From contig DASRFK010000038.1 of NCBI GenBank assembly GCA_035651635.1, forward strand, positions 1 to 27,253: a stretch of DNA of 27,253 nt, read 5' to 3'. The position numbers and the translations under genes are program-made. Positions 17,239-23,553 of the stretch are shown one piece after another. The DNA is from JANXQE01 sp035651635. GTDB lineage: Bacteria > Verrucomicrobiota > Verrucomicrobiia > Limisphaerales > UBA8199. The notes beneath the pieces were generated by a model. That model was not told the origin of the DNA and did no database searches. It worked only from the letters and a program-made list of their open reading frames with translations. Within the stretch, counting starts at the first letter, position 1. Each line of letters begins with the position of its first letter.

Positions 17239-18138
17239 ATGAACTTAATCACACCGGTCCTGGCCATCAGTACTTCCAGTCATGCGTTGTCTTTTGCATG
17301 GAAGCACCTGACCAAGGAGGGGTTTTGCACGATTCTGGCTTTGCTCGTCGTCTCCATTTTCAGTTGGACGGTCATCATCAGCAAAGCGCGCCAGCTCATT
17401 CGCGCCCGCAGGATGAGCAAGAAATTTTATACCGCTTACCGGTCGACCCGTGACCCCTTGGATATCTATCGCCGCAAAGAGGAGTTCGATGGCGCTCCGG
17501 CCTATTCGCTGTACCATACGGGCGCTGAGGAAGCCGAATACCATCTCAAGAACAATCCCATTACCATCGACACTGTTAAGCCAGTCGTGCCCGGCATCTC
17601 GACCCAGGCTCAAACCGACATCCTGGCTCGTTCGATCACTACCAAGATCAGCCATGCTTCCTTCGACTCGGTCCGCGTCGCCCTGGAGCGCGCTGCCAGC
17701 GATGAAGCGCTCTCCCTGGAGAAGGGCATGATCGTTCTGTCGACCGCGGTGGCCGGAGGTCCTTTCATCGGGTTGTTCGGCACGGTCTGGGGGGTGATGG
17801 AGACCTTCTCGGGCATCGGCATTGCCAATGCCGCCAGTCTCAATGCGATGGCCCCGGGTGTCGCCGCGGCTTTGCTGGCCACTGTCGCCGGTCTCTCCGT
17901 GGCGATCCCGGCGATGTTTGCCTACAACTACATGGTCACTACCATCCGCGCGATTACGCAGGAATTGGACAGTTTCTCCAACGAGTACGCCACGCAGTTG
18001 GAACATAAATACGTCGATAACCGCGCCATCGCCGATGAGATTCGCAGCGCCTTGCAAGCGGGCTTGAATCGTCCGGCCCTGGTGGCGCCGGGCGGCACTC
18101 CTGAAATTGAGGGCGCGGTTGAACCGGCCTTTTCATGA
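17239..18138 (+). CDS. exbB: MotA/TolQ/ExbB proton-channel family protein
   Basis: About 299 residues from ATG 17239. The topology is that of ExbB/TolQ: TM1 at about 28-48 (FCTILALLVVSIFSWTVII), a cytoplasmic domain at about 49-160, TM2 at about 164-186 (STAVAGGPFIGLFGTVWGVM) and TM3 at about 206-231 (APGVAAALLATVAGLSVAIP). The G-P-F-I-G-L-F-G-T-V-W-G-V-M signature in TM2 and the A-L-x-A-T-x-A-G-L-x-V-A-I-P signature in TM3 are diagnostic. The complex uses the proton gradient to power a TonB- or TolA-type partner. The stop overlaps the next start (ATGA at 18135-18138), showing translational coupling with exbD. ExbB is preferred over TolQ because a TonB-like gene follows and no tolB or pal is present. 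Confidence 0.9.
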   Translation: MNLITPVLAISTSSHALSFAWKHLTKEGFCTILALLVVSIFSWTVIISKARQLIRARRMSKKFYTAYRSTRDPLDIYRRKEEFDGAPAYSLYHTGAEEAEYHLKNNPITIDTVKPVVPGISTQAQTDILARSITTKISHASFDSVRVALERAASDEALSLEKGMIVLSTAVAGGPFIGLFGTVWGVMETFSGIGIANAASLNAMAPGVAAALLATVAGLSVAIPAMFAYNYMVTTIRAITQELDSFSNEYATQLEHKYVDNRAIADEIRSALQAGLNRPALVAPGGTPEIEGAVEPAFS

Positions 18139-18584
18139 GGAAATGTTCCCAGAGCCATCATCACGCGCTGGCGGAGTTGAACATCACTCCGCTGCTGGAT
18201 CTGGCGTTTGTGCTGCTGGTGATCTTCATCATCACCACCACGCCGGTGGTGAATGATCTGGAAGTGGATTTGCCTTCGGCCGCCCCGCGCGCGAAGGAAC
18301 CCAAGCCAAAAGTCAATTACGTCACTGTGGATCGCGATGGCGCCGTTTATCTCAATAAAGACCGAGTCGACCTGGCCAGTCTCCAGGCCAGGGTCGCCGC
18401 CCTGCGCCTCGAGAATTTTCAGCGCAATGAAACCCAGGACATCAGCATCATCCTCCGGGGCGCCAGCAAGACCAAATATAAGAACGTGGTCGGTGTTATG
18501 GACGCGCTGCAGCAGGCTAATCTTGCCAAAGTCAACCTGGCTACCGAGCCGCTAGGCGGCGGCACGCCGCCGGCAAAGAACTAG
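18135..18584 (+). CDS. exbD: ExbD/TolR family protein (first copy)
   Basis: 149 residues, starting inside the exbB stop (ATGA). A short cytoplasmic N-terminus ends in L-N-I-T-P-L-L-D. The single membrane helix (about 20-38, LLDLAFVLLVIFIITTT) contains the key proton-carrying Asp at position 22. A periplasmic domain follows (about 45-140) with the usual V-D-x-x-G-x-x-x-L-N pattern (VDRDGAVYLN) and LRGASKTKYKNVVGVMDALQQA. It works as part of the ExbB5ExbD2-type motor. The sequence around the membrane helix is almost identical at DNA level to that of the second exbD at 19273. Confidence 0.92.
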   Translation: MRKCSQSHHHALAELNITPLLDLAFVLLVIFIITTTPVVNDLEVDLPSAAPRAKEPKPKVNYVTVDRDGAVYLNKDRVDLASLQARVAALRLENFQRNETQDISIILRGASKTKYKNVVGVMDALQQANLAKVNLATEPLGGGTPPAKN

Positions 18585-18588
18585 GAGG
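18583..18588 (+). promoter_or_regulatory. Strong Shine-Dalgarno of the tonB-like gene
   Basis: AGGAGG lies just before the ATG at 18593 and overlaps the end of exbD. It is a full match to the anti-Shine-Dalgarno sequence. Most other genes in this window lack any clear ribosome-binding site, so this one fixes the start and suggests high translation. Confidence 0.75.
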
Positions 18589-18592
18589 CCGT

Positions 18593-19273
18593 ATGAATCC
18601 CAAACGCAAAAACAATTCGTCGAAGGTTAATCTGATCATTTCCGCCATCTTCCACACGTTTCTGGTGCTCGGCGTATTTTATTTCGCCGCCAGGCAAGGT
18701 GTGATGGGTGATAAGATGAAATCCCTCGTCGCCACGCTCGAACAACAGAAACCCAAAGAGCAGCCCAAACCGCCCAAGGAAGAGCCCAAAGTCGAGCAGC
18801 CCAAACCCATCGACCAGCCCAGGACCGTGGCGGCAACTCCGCCGCCGCAGGCCCAACCAACCACCGGGCCCGCTGTCGAAGCGCCCCCGGCCGTCGCGCC
18901 TCCCACATTGGATACCAGCTTTTTCACCGATGGCGCCAAGACGGTGGTCGAGGCTTCCGATCCGAAATTGTTCTATAAAACGACCATCGAGCGCACACTT
19001 CGCGCCAACTGGGACCGGCCGGAAGACGTGAAGGACGACGCTTTTGTGGCCGAAGTGGAGCTGTCGATCGACCCCAGCGGCCAAGTTACCAATTCCCGCT
19101 GGATTCACGGTTCGGGGGATGCCCGCTGGGACAAATCGGTCAAGTCGGCCGTCGCTGCGACCAGGAATATCGGCGCCGCCCCGCCCCCGGGCTTTCCGGC
19201 GCGGTTCACGGCGCGGTTTGATGTCGAAATGACCCGCACCGAGGACGTGCTCAAGGTCAGCAGTCTCAACTAG
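18593..19273 (+). CDS. TonB/TolA-like energy transducer
   Basis: 226 residues. A basic N-terminus leads to one membrane helix (about 12-33) carrying S17 and H21 in the S-x-x-x-H arrangement that TonB and TolA use to contact ExbB/TolQ. A Lys/Pro/Glu-rich spacer follows at about 50-105 (for example KPKEQPKPPKEEPKVEQPKP). The C-terminal domain (about 125-215) has Y-K-T-T-I-E-R-T-L-R-A-N-W, V-E-L-S-I-D-P-S-G-Q-V and S-G-D-x-x-W-D-K-S-V. This domain looks as much TolA-like as TonB-like, so the outer-membrane partner is not decided by sequence alone. It sits between two exbD genes; its stop TAG shares a G with the GTG start of the second exbD. Confidence 0.85.
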   Translation: MNPKRKNNSSKVNLIISAIFHTFLVLGVFYFAARQGVMGDKMKSLVATLEQQKPKEQPKPPKEEPKVEQPKPIDQPRTVAATPPPQAQPTTGPAVEAPPAVAPPTLDTSFFTDGAKTVVEASDPKLFYKTTIERTLRANWDRPEDVKDDAFVAEVELSIDPSGQVTNSRWIHGSGDARWDKSVKSAVAATRNIGAAPPPGFPARFTARFDVEMTRTEDVLKVSSLN

Positions 19274-19683
19274 TGAAGAAGTTTTCCAAAGGTTCTCACA
19301 GCTCGCTCAACGAGCTGAATATTACTCCATTGCTGGATCTGGCGTTCGTGCTGCTGGTGATCTTCATCATCACCACGCCGCAGTTGTCCAACGATCTGGA
19401 GATGACCTTGCCTTCCGCCAAAAAAACTAATCTGCCGCCCAAGCCACCTAAGGTCGCCAGGATCCTCGTCGATCTCCGCGGCAAAATCACGATGGACGCC
19501 CAGCCTTTTGAGTTGCCGGCTCTCAAACAAACTTTGACCACAATGTACGCCAAAGACGCCGAGACGGCCGTGGTCGTGCGCGGCGCAGCCGATACCGATT
19601 ACCAGTACGTGATCAACGTCCTGGACATTGTCCAGCAAGTCGGCATCACCAAAGTAGGCCTGGCTACCGAGACGGTGCAGTAA
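19273..19683 (+). CDS. exbD: ExbD/TolR family protein (second copy)
   Basis: 136 residues starting at GTG 19273, which overlaps the preceding stop (TAGTG). Organisation is as in the first copy: L-N-I-T-P-L-L-D with Asp22 in the membrane helix (LLDLAFVLLVIFIITTP), then a periplasmic domain with V-D-L-R-G-K-I and VVRGAADTDYQYVINVLDIV. Only about 45 bases around the membrane helix are near-identical to the first copy; the periplasmic parts have diverged strongly. A heteromeric ExbD pair, or two alternative motors sharing one ExbB, is possible. Confidence 0.92.
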   Translation: MKKFSKGSHSSLNELNITPLLDLAFVLLVIFIITTPQLSNDLEMTLPSAKKTNLPPKPPKVARILVDLRGKITMDAQPFELPALKQTLTTMYAKDAETAVVVRGAADTDYQYVINVLDIVQQVGITKVGLATETVQ

Positions 19684-19743
19684 CATCGGCGCGGACTTGC
19701 GAAAGGTGCAGATTAAACCGCCGCAGAGATGCCGGCGCTCCCG

Positions 19744-20709
19744 TCAGGGTTCCATCGCGAGAGCAAACCGCAACCCACGGGTGCTGACCCGGAGTTGCCG
19801 AAAACCAAAGAACCCCATGACGGATTCAAAGATCGCCGCTCCCGTGAGAATCACGTCCGCTCGATTGGGGGGGAGACCGGGCACCGTTTTGCGCTGGGCC
19901 AGAGAGAGGCCCCAGAGATGCTGGACGTGCCAGTGAAGCCGTTCGGGACTCAGGCGCGTAGCTTCCAACCGCTCGCGATCAAAACCGCGCAGCCCCCCCT
20001 CGATACATCCCAGGACGCTCGCTGTCCCGCCCAGTCCGACAAACTGAATTGAGCCGTCATCTTCTCGGCCACTCGATTCCCGTTGCAGGGCCGGCCAGAC
20101 TTTCGGCCCGACCTCCGCTTCCAGGAAGTCCAACAATCTGGCCCGGCAATCGCGCAACTGCTCGTCTGTGGGCGGGTCATCCTGGTGCAGCTGTTCCAGC
20201 AGACGGACCGTGCCCAGGTCAAAGCTGTGCGCGAGATGTTTCTCCCCATCTCGCCCCACGATGAATTCACTGCTGCCACCGCCGACATCCAGAAGCAGGA
20301 GAGATTCGTGGGCCAGCCGGGGATCACTGGTCACACCCTGGAATCCGTAATCCGCCTCTTGTTCGCCCGTTAAAACGCGCACCGGCAGACCGCAAGCCGC
20401 TTCAATGGCCGAGAGCAACTCGCGCTGATTGCGGGCGTCGCGCGCAGCGCTCGTCGCTACAACCTGGACCTTGGTCGCGCCGTGTTGCCGAGCCTGATCG
20501 GCGAATTCGGCGACTGCCTGCGCGGTTTGAGTGATGGGCCCGGCCTGAAGCACATGCTCCGGGTAAAATCCCCGGCCCAGCCGCGTCTGTTTGCTTTGCT
20601 CCAATAATGGCTGCACCTGCCGCTCGTCCACCTCGGCGACCAGCAACTTCACGGAGTTCGTGCCCACATCGATGACCGCTCGGCGCACAGGAGTCATTGT
20701 CGCGAACAT
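19744..20709 (-). CDS. Ppx/GppA family phosphatase (exopolyphosphatase or pppGpp phosphohydrolase)
   Basis: About 321 residues, starting at 20709 or the ATG at 20697. It shows the sugar-kinase/Hsp70-like phosphatase motifs in order: phosphate-1 loop AVIDVGTNSVKLLVAEV (about 11-27), TSAARDARN (about 86-94), E-x-E-A-D-Y-G-F (about 117-124), DVGGGSSEF (about 141-149), FDLGTVRLLEQ, FVGLGGTAS and a C-terminal NRADVILTGAAI. It is a short, single-module type of about 320 residues, lacking the C-terminal HD-like extension of long Ppx. Substrate choice between polyphosphate and pppGpp cannot be read from sequence. It converges with exbD and follows the EgtD-like gene across a spacer of 115 bases containing an inverted repeat. 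Confidence 0.9.
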   Translation of the reverse strand: MFATMTPVRRAVIDVGTNSVKLLVAEVDERQVQPLLEQSKQTRLGRGFYPEHVLQAGPITQTAQAVAEFADQARQHGATKVQVVATSAARDARNQRELLSAIEAACGLPVRVLTGEQEADYGFQGVTSDPRLAHESLLLLDVGGGSSEFIVGRDGEKHLAHSFDLGTVRLLEQLHQDDPPTDEQLRDCRARLLDFLEAEVGPKVWPALQRESSGREDDGSIQFVGLGGTASVLGCIEGGLRGFDRERLEATRLSPERLHWHVQHLWGLSLAQRKTVPGLPPNRADVILTGAAIFESVMGFFGFRQLRVSTRGLRFALAMEP

Positions 20710-20726
20710 AAGCGCACTGGGCGCAA

Positions 20727-20818
20727 GTTATCAAGTTGTCAAGGTTTTCAAGTTGTCAGGTGAACGACCGTCAATGCGCTCACCACTTGAAAACCTGGAA
20801 ACCTGATAACCTGATAAC
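20727..20818. repeat. Imperfect inverted repeat with internal 'gttatca / gttttcaag' periodicity
   Basis: The left arm 20727-20760 (gttatcaagttgtcaagg then ttttcaagttgtcagg) is the imperfect reverse complement of the right arm 20784-20818 (cacttgaaaacctggaaacc then tgataacctgataac). The arms flank a 23-base centre. Within each arm, 8-11-base units resembling gt-t-t-(a/c)-tca repeat in tandem. It fills the gap between two minus-strand genes. There is no T-tract, so it is more probably a repetitive extragenic element than a simple terminator. Confidence 0.65.
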
Positions 20819-20824
20819 CCAAGA

Positions 20825-21826
20825 CTAGCCCCGCTGTTTGCGTACGAGGAAGACGCCTTCCTCACCCGATTCCGTGACCCATTGCTGGCGCAGGTCCAGG
20901 CCGTATTGATCGAGCAGCACCCGGATCACCCTCGGCGTGTATCGGTACGAAAAAAACAGGCGAATCGTCTCACCCGAACGGAATTCAAAGCGCTCAGAGT
21001 CCAGTTGGATCGCTCGCTCCCGAACGAATTCAAACGTAGCGACGATGCGTTGAAGCGAAAGCGGCGGCGAGGTAGTTTCGATGCCAACCCGGACGCGGCC
21101 ATCGGCGGCTTCGATGCCAAGATCGAGCAGAAAGATGAGCAGCCAATCGCGCGTGAGCTCGTTATTGTAGAGAGGCAAAACGCTTTCGACGCCGGCCCGG
21201 TAATCGGGCCCCGGCGCGAGATTCGCACTCAGAAGCAACACATCTTCCGCCCCCATCAGGCTTGCCAGCCTGGGCAGAACAATGGCCGGTTCGAAATTGT
21301 GCACGGTGCCGAAGAAAGTGAAAATCCGCGCGTGGTCGGCGGGAAGAGGCGTCGGGTGGAGCAAGAGGCTTTGCCTCAGGTCAAGGGCCGAGGCCAGATC
21401 GATCACAATTGGAAAGCAGTTCTCGGCCGGAATCGCACCCAGAGCGGCTTGCCTCGCAACCAGGACCATTGGCACGCTGCCGTCACAGGGAGAATAGCAA
21501 ACGAGCCGGTCAGAAGTGCGAAGCTGTTCTAGTAAACCGGCATCTTTTTGGCCGCCGCCGCAGCAGAGGCCGAACAAGTGAGCCGATCGGGCGCTCAAGG
21601 CATCGACTGTGGCGTCGAAGCCCATTTGGTAAATCGCCGCGCAGTTGGGGTCGGCCTTTGAAGGCGAGTAAGCCTGGTGCAGCGCCAGCCATTTCTGCGT
21701 TTGCCTGAGGCTCTCATAATGAAACTTGTGGTTTATCTCGCGCGAGCGCAGCGATTCAACCAGGTCGCGTCGGACCGCCTCCGGGAATTGGCTTGGATCG
21801 ATCGCTACGCGCGCAAGTGGCGACAT
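20825..21826 (-). CDS. EgtD-like (Methyltransf_33) SAM-dependent methyltransferase
   Basis: About 333 residues. I chose the ATG at 21826, 8 bases after the sigma-factor stop, because the frame upstream runs through the sigma gene and carries no methyltransferase sequence. The N-terminus (DLVESLRSREINHKFHYES, about 21-39) and LALHQAYSP fit the histidine-specific methyltransferase family, as does F-F-G-T-V-H-N-F (about 171-178, compare F-L-G-S-x-I-G-N). The length is close to that of EgtD (about 320). The SAM-loop region reads FGLCCGGGQKD (about 85-95) instead of the usual G-x-G-T-x-x-K, so the substrate may not be histidine. No ergothioneine or other pathway genes are adjacent. It is probably translated in one operon with the sigma factor. 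Confidence 0.75.
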   Translation of the reverse strand: MSPLARVAIDPSQFPEAVRRDLVESLRSREINHKFHYESLRQTQKWLALHQAYSPSKADPNCAAIYQMGFDATVDALSARSAHLFGLCCGGGQKDAGLLEQLRTSDRLVCYSPCDGSVPMVLVARQAALGAIPAENCFPIVIDLASALDLRQSLLLHPTPLPADHARIFTFFGTVHNFEPAIVLPRLASLMGAEDVLLLSANLAPGPDYRAGVESVLPLYNNELTRDWLLIFLLDLGIEAADGRVRVGIETTSPPLSLQRIVATFEFVRERAIQLDSERFEFRSGETIRLFFSYRYTPRVIRVLLDQYGLDLRQQWVTESGEEGVFLVRKQRG

Positions 21827-21834
21827 GGTCGAAT

Positions 21835-22464
21835 TCAAGTCAGCTCGTGTTCCAACCGCGCGACCTCTTCTTTGACCATGTGCGTAATGCGATGCTTGGC
21901 GAGGTATACTTGATCGATCGAGACACCAAAAACGGACGATACCTTTGCCGGTGTCCAACCCTTGTTCACGTAGCAGTCGAAGAGCTGGTACTTCTCCGGA
22001 TCGAGACGCTGTTTCACTTTCTCGAACGCCGCATCCCGGAGGTTGTTGCGCCACTCCTCTTCCCATTGCTTGTCCAGCTCAGCGCCCGCGGGATCGGGGA
22101 TGGCATCCACCGTAGCCGTGCCGCTGGCAACCGAATCGGCGCCGTGCAGCCGCTGGCGGCTCAAAGGCCCGCGTTTGCGCAACTGATCGATAATGCGCCA
22201 GCGAGCCATATTGAGAAGCCAGCCTTTAAAGGAGCCCAGCGCCGGATCGTACTTGAAAGTCGGAATGTGCTTGGCCACCGACATGAGGGTCTCCTGAACC
22301 ACGTCTTGCGCTTCAACGTCGGTGAGGCCCGCCTTGCGCGCGATGGAGTAGATGAGCTGCCAGTACGTGTCGAAGAATTCCCGCCAACTGGTCTGGTTCT
22401 GCCAGTTCTTGAGCTTCTCAATCAGCGTCGCGCGCGTCGGAATGAGTTCGGCTTTCAATTTCAT
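21835..22464 (-). CDS. ECF-type RNA polymerase sigma factor
   Basis: About 209 residues from ATG 22464 (ATG 22482 would add six). Region sigma2 spans about 28-98: FFDTYWQLIYSIARKAGL, then DVEAQDVVQETLMSVAKH, then FKGWLLNMARWRIIDQLRKR, with the D-A-Q-D-V-V-Q-E type core-binding helix. A linker of about 45 residues, longer than in typical ECF factors, contains an Asp/Pro/Trp-rich stretch. Region sigma4 lies at about 145-200 (DPEKYQLFDCYVNKGWTPAKV...VSIDQVYLAKHRI), a helix-turn-helix for the -35 element. The frame is open upstream to 22782 but runs through palindromic repeats, so the extension is rejected. No membrane anti-sigma gene adjoins it; the nearest candidate is the FecR-domain protein at 23554. 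Confidence 0.87.
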   Translation of the reverse strand: MKLKAELIPTRATLIEKLKNWQNQTSWREFFDTYWQLIYSIARKAGLTDVEAQDVVQETLMSVAKHIPTFKYDPALGSFKGWLLNMARWRIIDQLRKRGPLSRQRLHGADSVASGTATVDAIPDPAGAELDKQWEEEWRNNLRDAAFEKVKQRLDPEKYQLFDCYVNKGWTPAKVSSVFGVSIDQVYLAKHRITHMVKEEVARLEHELT

Positions 22465-22541
22465 AAGATTACACTGTTTCATTCGATTAAGAAAACGGAT
22501 TGTCTCACGGCCATAAGCTCGCTCGTTTTTGGAGCCGGGTA

Positions 22542-22564
22542 GGGTCGGCGCGTTGCGCCGACCC
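22542..22564. repeat. Perfect 10-bp GC hairpin
   Basis: GGGTCGGCGC (22542-22551) and GCGCCGACCC (22555-22564) are perfect inverted repeats around the loop GTT. Outside a small bulge the stem can continue (GCCG with CGGC). It lies in the leader between the DUF772-like gene and the sigma gene. It could be a repetitive extragenic palindrome or an RNA hairpin; there is no adjacent T-tract. Confidence 0.7.
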
Positions 22565-22581
22565 CGGCCGTTACTACCCAA

Positions 22582-22711
22582 CTGAGAGTGTGTTTTAAAA
22601 ATATCGATTTGGGCGCGGGCGTATGGGGTTCGGAGTCCCGCCTTTAGGCGGTCCGGCGCCAAACCCGCCTGAAGGCGGGACTCCAAACCGAATTCTAAAA
22701 CACGCTCTGAG
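22582..22711. repeat. 130-bp compound palindrome (REP or MITE-like element)
   Basis: The outer arms 22582-22600 and 22693-22711 match in 16 of 19 positions as inverted repeats (core gtgtttta / taaaacac). Inside them GGAGTCCCGCCTTTAGGCGG (22632-22651) pairs with CCGCCTGAAGGCGGGACTCC (22665-22684) with one mismatch. Each inner half is itself a small palindrome (cgcctttaggcg; cgcctgaaggcg). The whole can form a cruciform with three or four hairpins. It lies entirely between the DUF772-like gene stop and the sigma gene. Similar 'ggagtcccgcctt' palindromes are, to my recollection, widespread in verrucomicrobial genomes. Confidence 0.8.
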
Positions 22712-22714
22712 ACC

Positions 22715-23263
22715 TTACTGCAGCCAGCGTCGAGGCCAGCCCGCCGATTGACGTTTGGCGCCCACATGTTCCTCTCCCTCAAGCGAATCCGTAAACATCG
22801 CCATGACGATCCGCCGCCGCGCTTCCTGGACCAGGTGGGCTTCTTTGACGTGAGTCACAAAGCCTTGCCGGATCTTTTCCTCGGCCATGAACGAAAGCGC
22901 CGATTTAAGGCAGAAGCTGAGCGGGCCCCGGTTGTGCAGGCGGAAGAGCTGGAGCATGGCCGCATCCGGGAGCCGATCTCCCGCAAACCGGCGGCTGGTC
23001 AACTCCTGCAACTGCGCCTCGATGGTCTTCGAACTATAGACCTGGCGCGCGTAACAGAAGGCCAGCAGCGCCAGTAAGGCCCTGGCCTGCACAGCCGGCG
23101 CGGTGTCCAGGCGCGCGACCTCGCGCAATGCCGTTTCGTTCACTTTATTGACCGCCGCCTCCACGGCTTGAGCCAGCGAGCGAGCCTGCGCGTTCGAAGT
23201 GTCAATCGCGTCGAACCCGTTTCTCCCTGCTCCAAGGTCTCTCTCCAAACTTATAGTCGTCAT
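22715..23263 (-). CDS. DUF772-like (transposase N-terminal-like) small protein
   Basis: 182 residues. ATG 23263 is fixed by a good Shine-Dalgarno sequence. Residues about 60-118 (ARALLALLAFCYARQVYSSK, then T-I-E-A-Q-L..., RRFAGDRLPDAAMLQLFRLHN, then R) have the order of the IS5/IS1182-type transposase N-terminal domain, DUF772: L-L-x-A-L-L-L-x-Y-x-x-G-x-x-S-x-R-x-I-E, then F-x-x-G-x-x-P-D-x-x-T-x-x-R-F-R. No DDE catalytic domain follows; the remainder (about 119-182) is helical and basic (EARRRIVMAMF). The N-terminal 55 residues contain a heptad-like helical stretch. It is therefore not a working transposase by itself. It may be a remnant or, given the good ribosome-binding site, intact frame and sigma-gene neighbour, an exapted DNA-binding regulator. 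Confidence 0.65.
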   Translation of the reverse strand: MTTISLERDLGAGRNGFDAIDTSNAQARSLAQAVEAAVNKVNETALREVARLDTAPAVQARALLALLAFCYARQVYSSKTIEAQLQELTSRRFAGDRLPDAAMLQLFRLHNRGPLSFCLKSALSFMAEEKIRQGFVTHVKEAHLVQEARRRIVMAMFTDSLEGEEHVGAKRQSAGWPRRWLQ

Positions 23264-23553
23264 ATGTTCTCCTGTTTTGTTTGATTCGCAGGGCACTACG
23301 GGACCGAAAACCCAATCTTTCAAAATTTTTTCGGAAAAATTTGGATTGGATCGGAATGATTCAATCGTCTCGTTGAAAGAATCGGGCGCCGGCGGCGTAA
23401 CCTCCTGTGACGCCCCGAAAAATGGTAGGCCGCCCTCGCCGGCGCGGGGAGGGGCCAGGTTTGATAATAGGCCGGATAAGTTTCCCTTGCATTAATGGCG
23501 CGGAATGGTAGAAGAGATGCCATTCCAGAGACTTTCCGGCGGGGGCCGAGCAT
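23264..23553. promoter_or_regulatory. Divergent control region between the sigma-cluster and the FecR-barrel gene
   Basis: These 290 bases lie head-to-head between the two transcription units. An AT-rich palindromic stretch at about 23321-23342 (aaaattttttcggaaaaatttg) is the most striking element and could be a promoter or operator. A TTGAAA box faces the minus-strand gene, but without a good -10. The half nearer the FecR gene is GC-rich; its start at 23554 is preceded by a G-rich run (cggcgggggccgagcat) that may serve as a weak ribosome-binding site. Short frames here look like noise. Confidence 0.4.
23269..23273 (-). promoter_or_regulatory. Shine-Dalgarno of the DUF772-like gene
   Basis: On the minus strand the sequence reads acaggagaacatATG. 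AGGAG is five bases from the ATG at 23263. This decides against the longer frame starting at 23323. Confidence 0.75.

Noticed and set aside
17245..18057. 270-codon frame antisense to exbB
   Set aside because: Antisense shadow; the plus strand encodes an unmistakable ExbB/TolQ family protein.
21827..22066. 80-residue N-terminal extension of the EgtD-like protein
   Set aside because: It lies inside the sigma gene, has no methyltransferase sequence, and an ATG is well placed at 21826.
22483..22782. N-terminal extension of the sigma factor
   Set aside because: It translates palindromic repeat DNA and the end of the DUF772-like gene; sigma region 2 begins well downstream.
22715..23263. Active insertion sequence
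   Set aside because: No DDE catalytic domain, no terminal inverted repeats bracketing the gene, and no target-site duplication seen.
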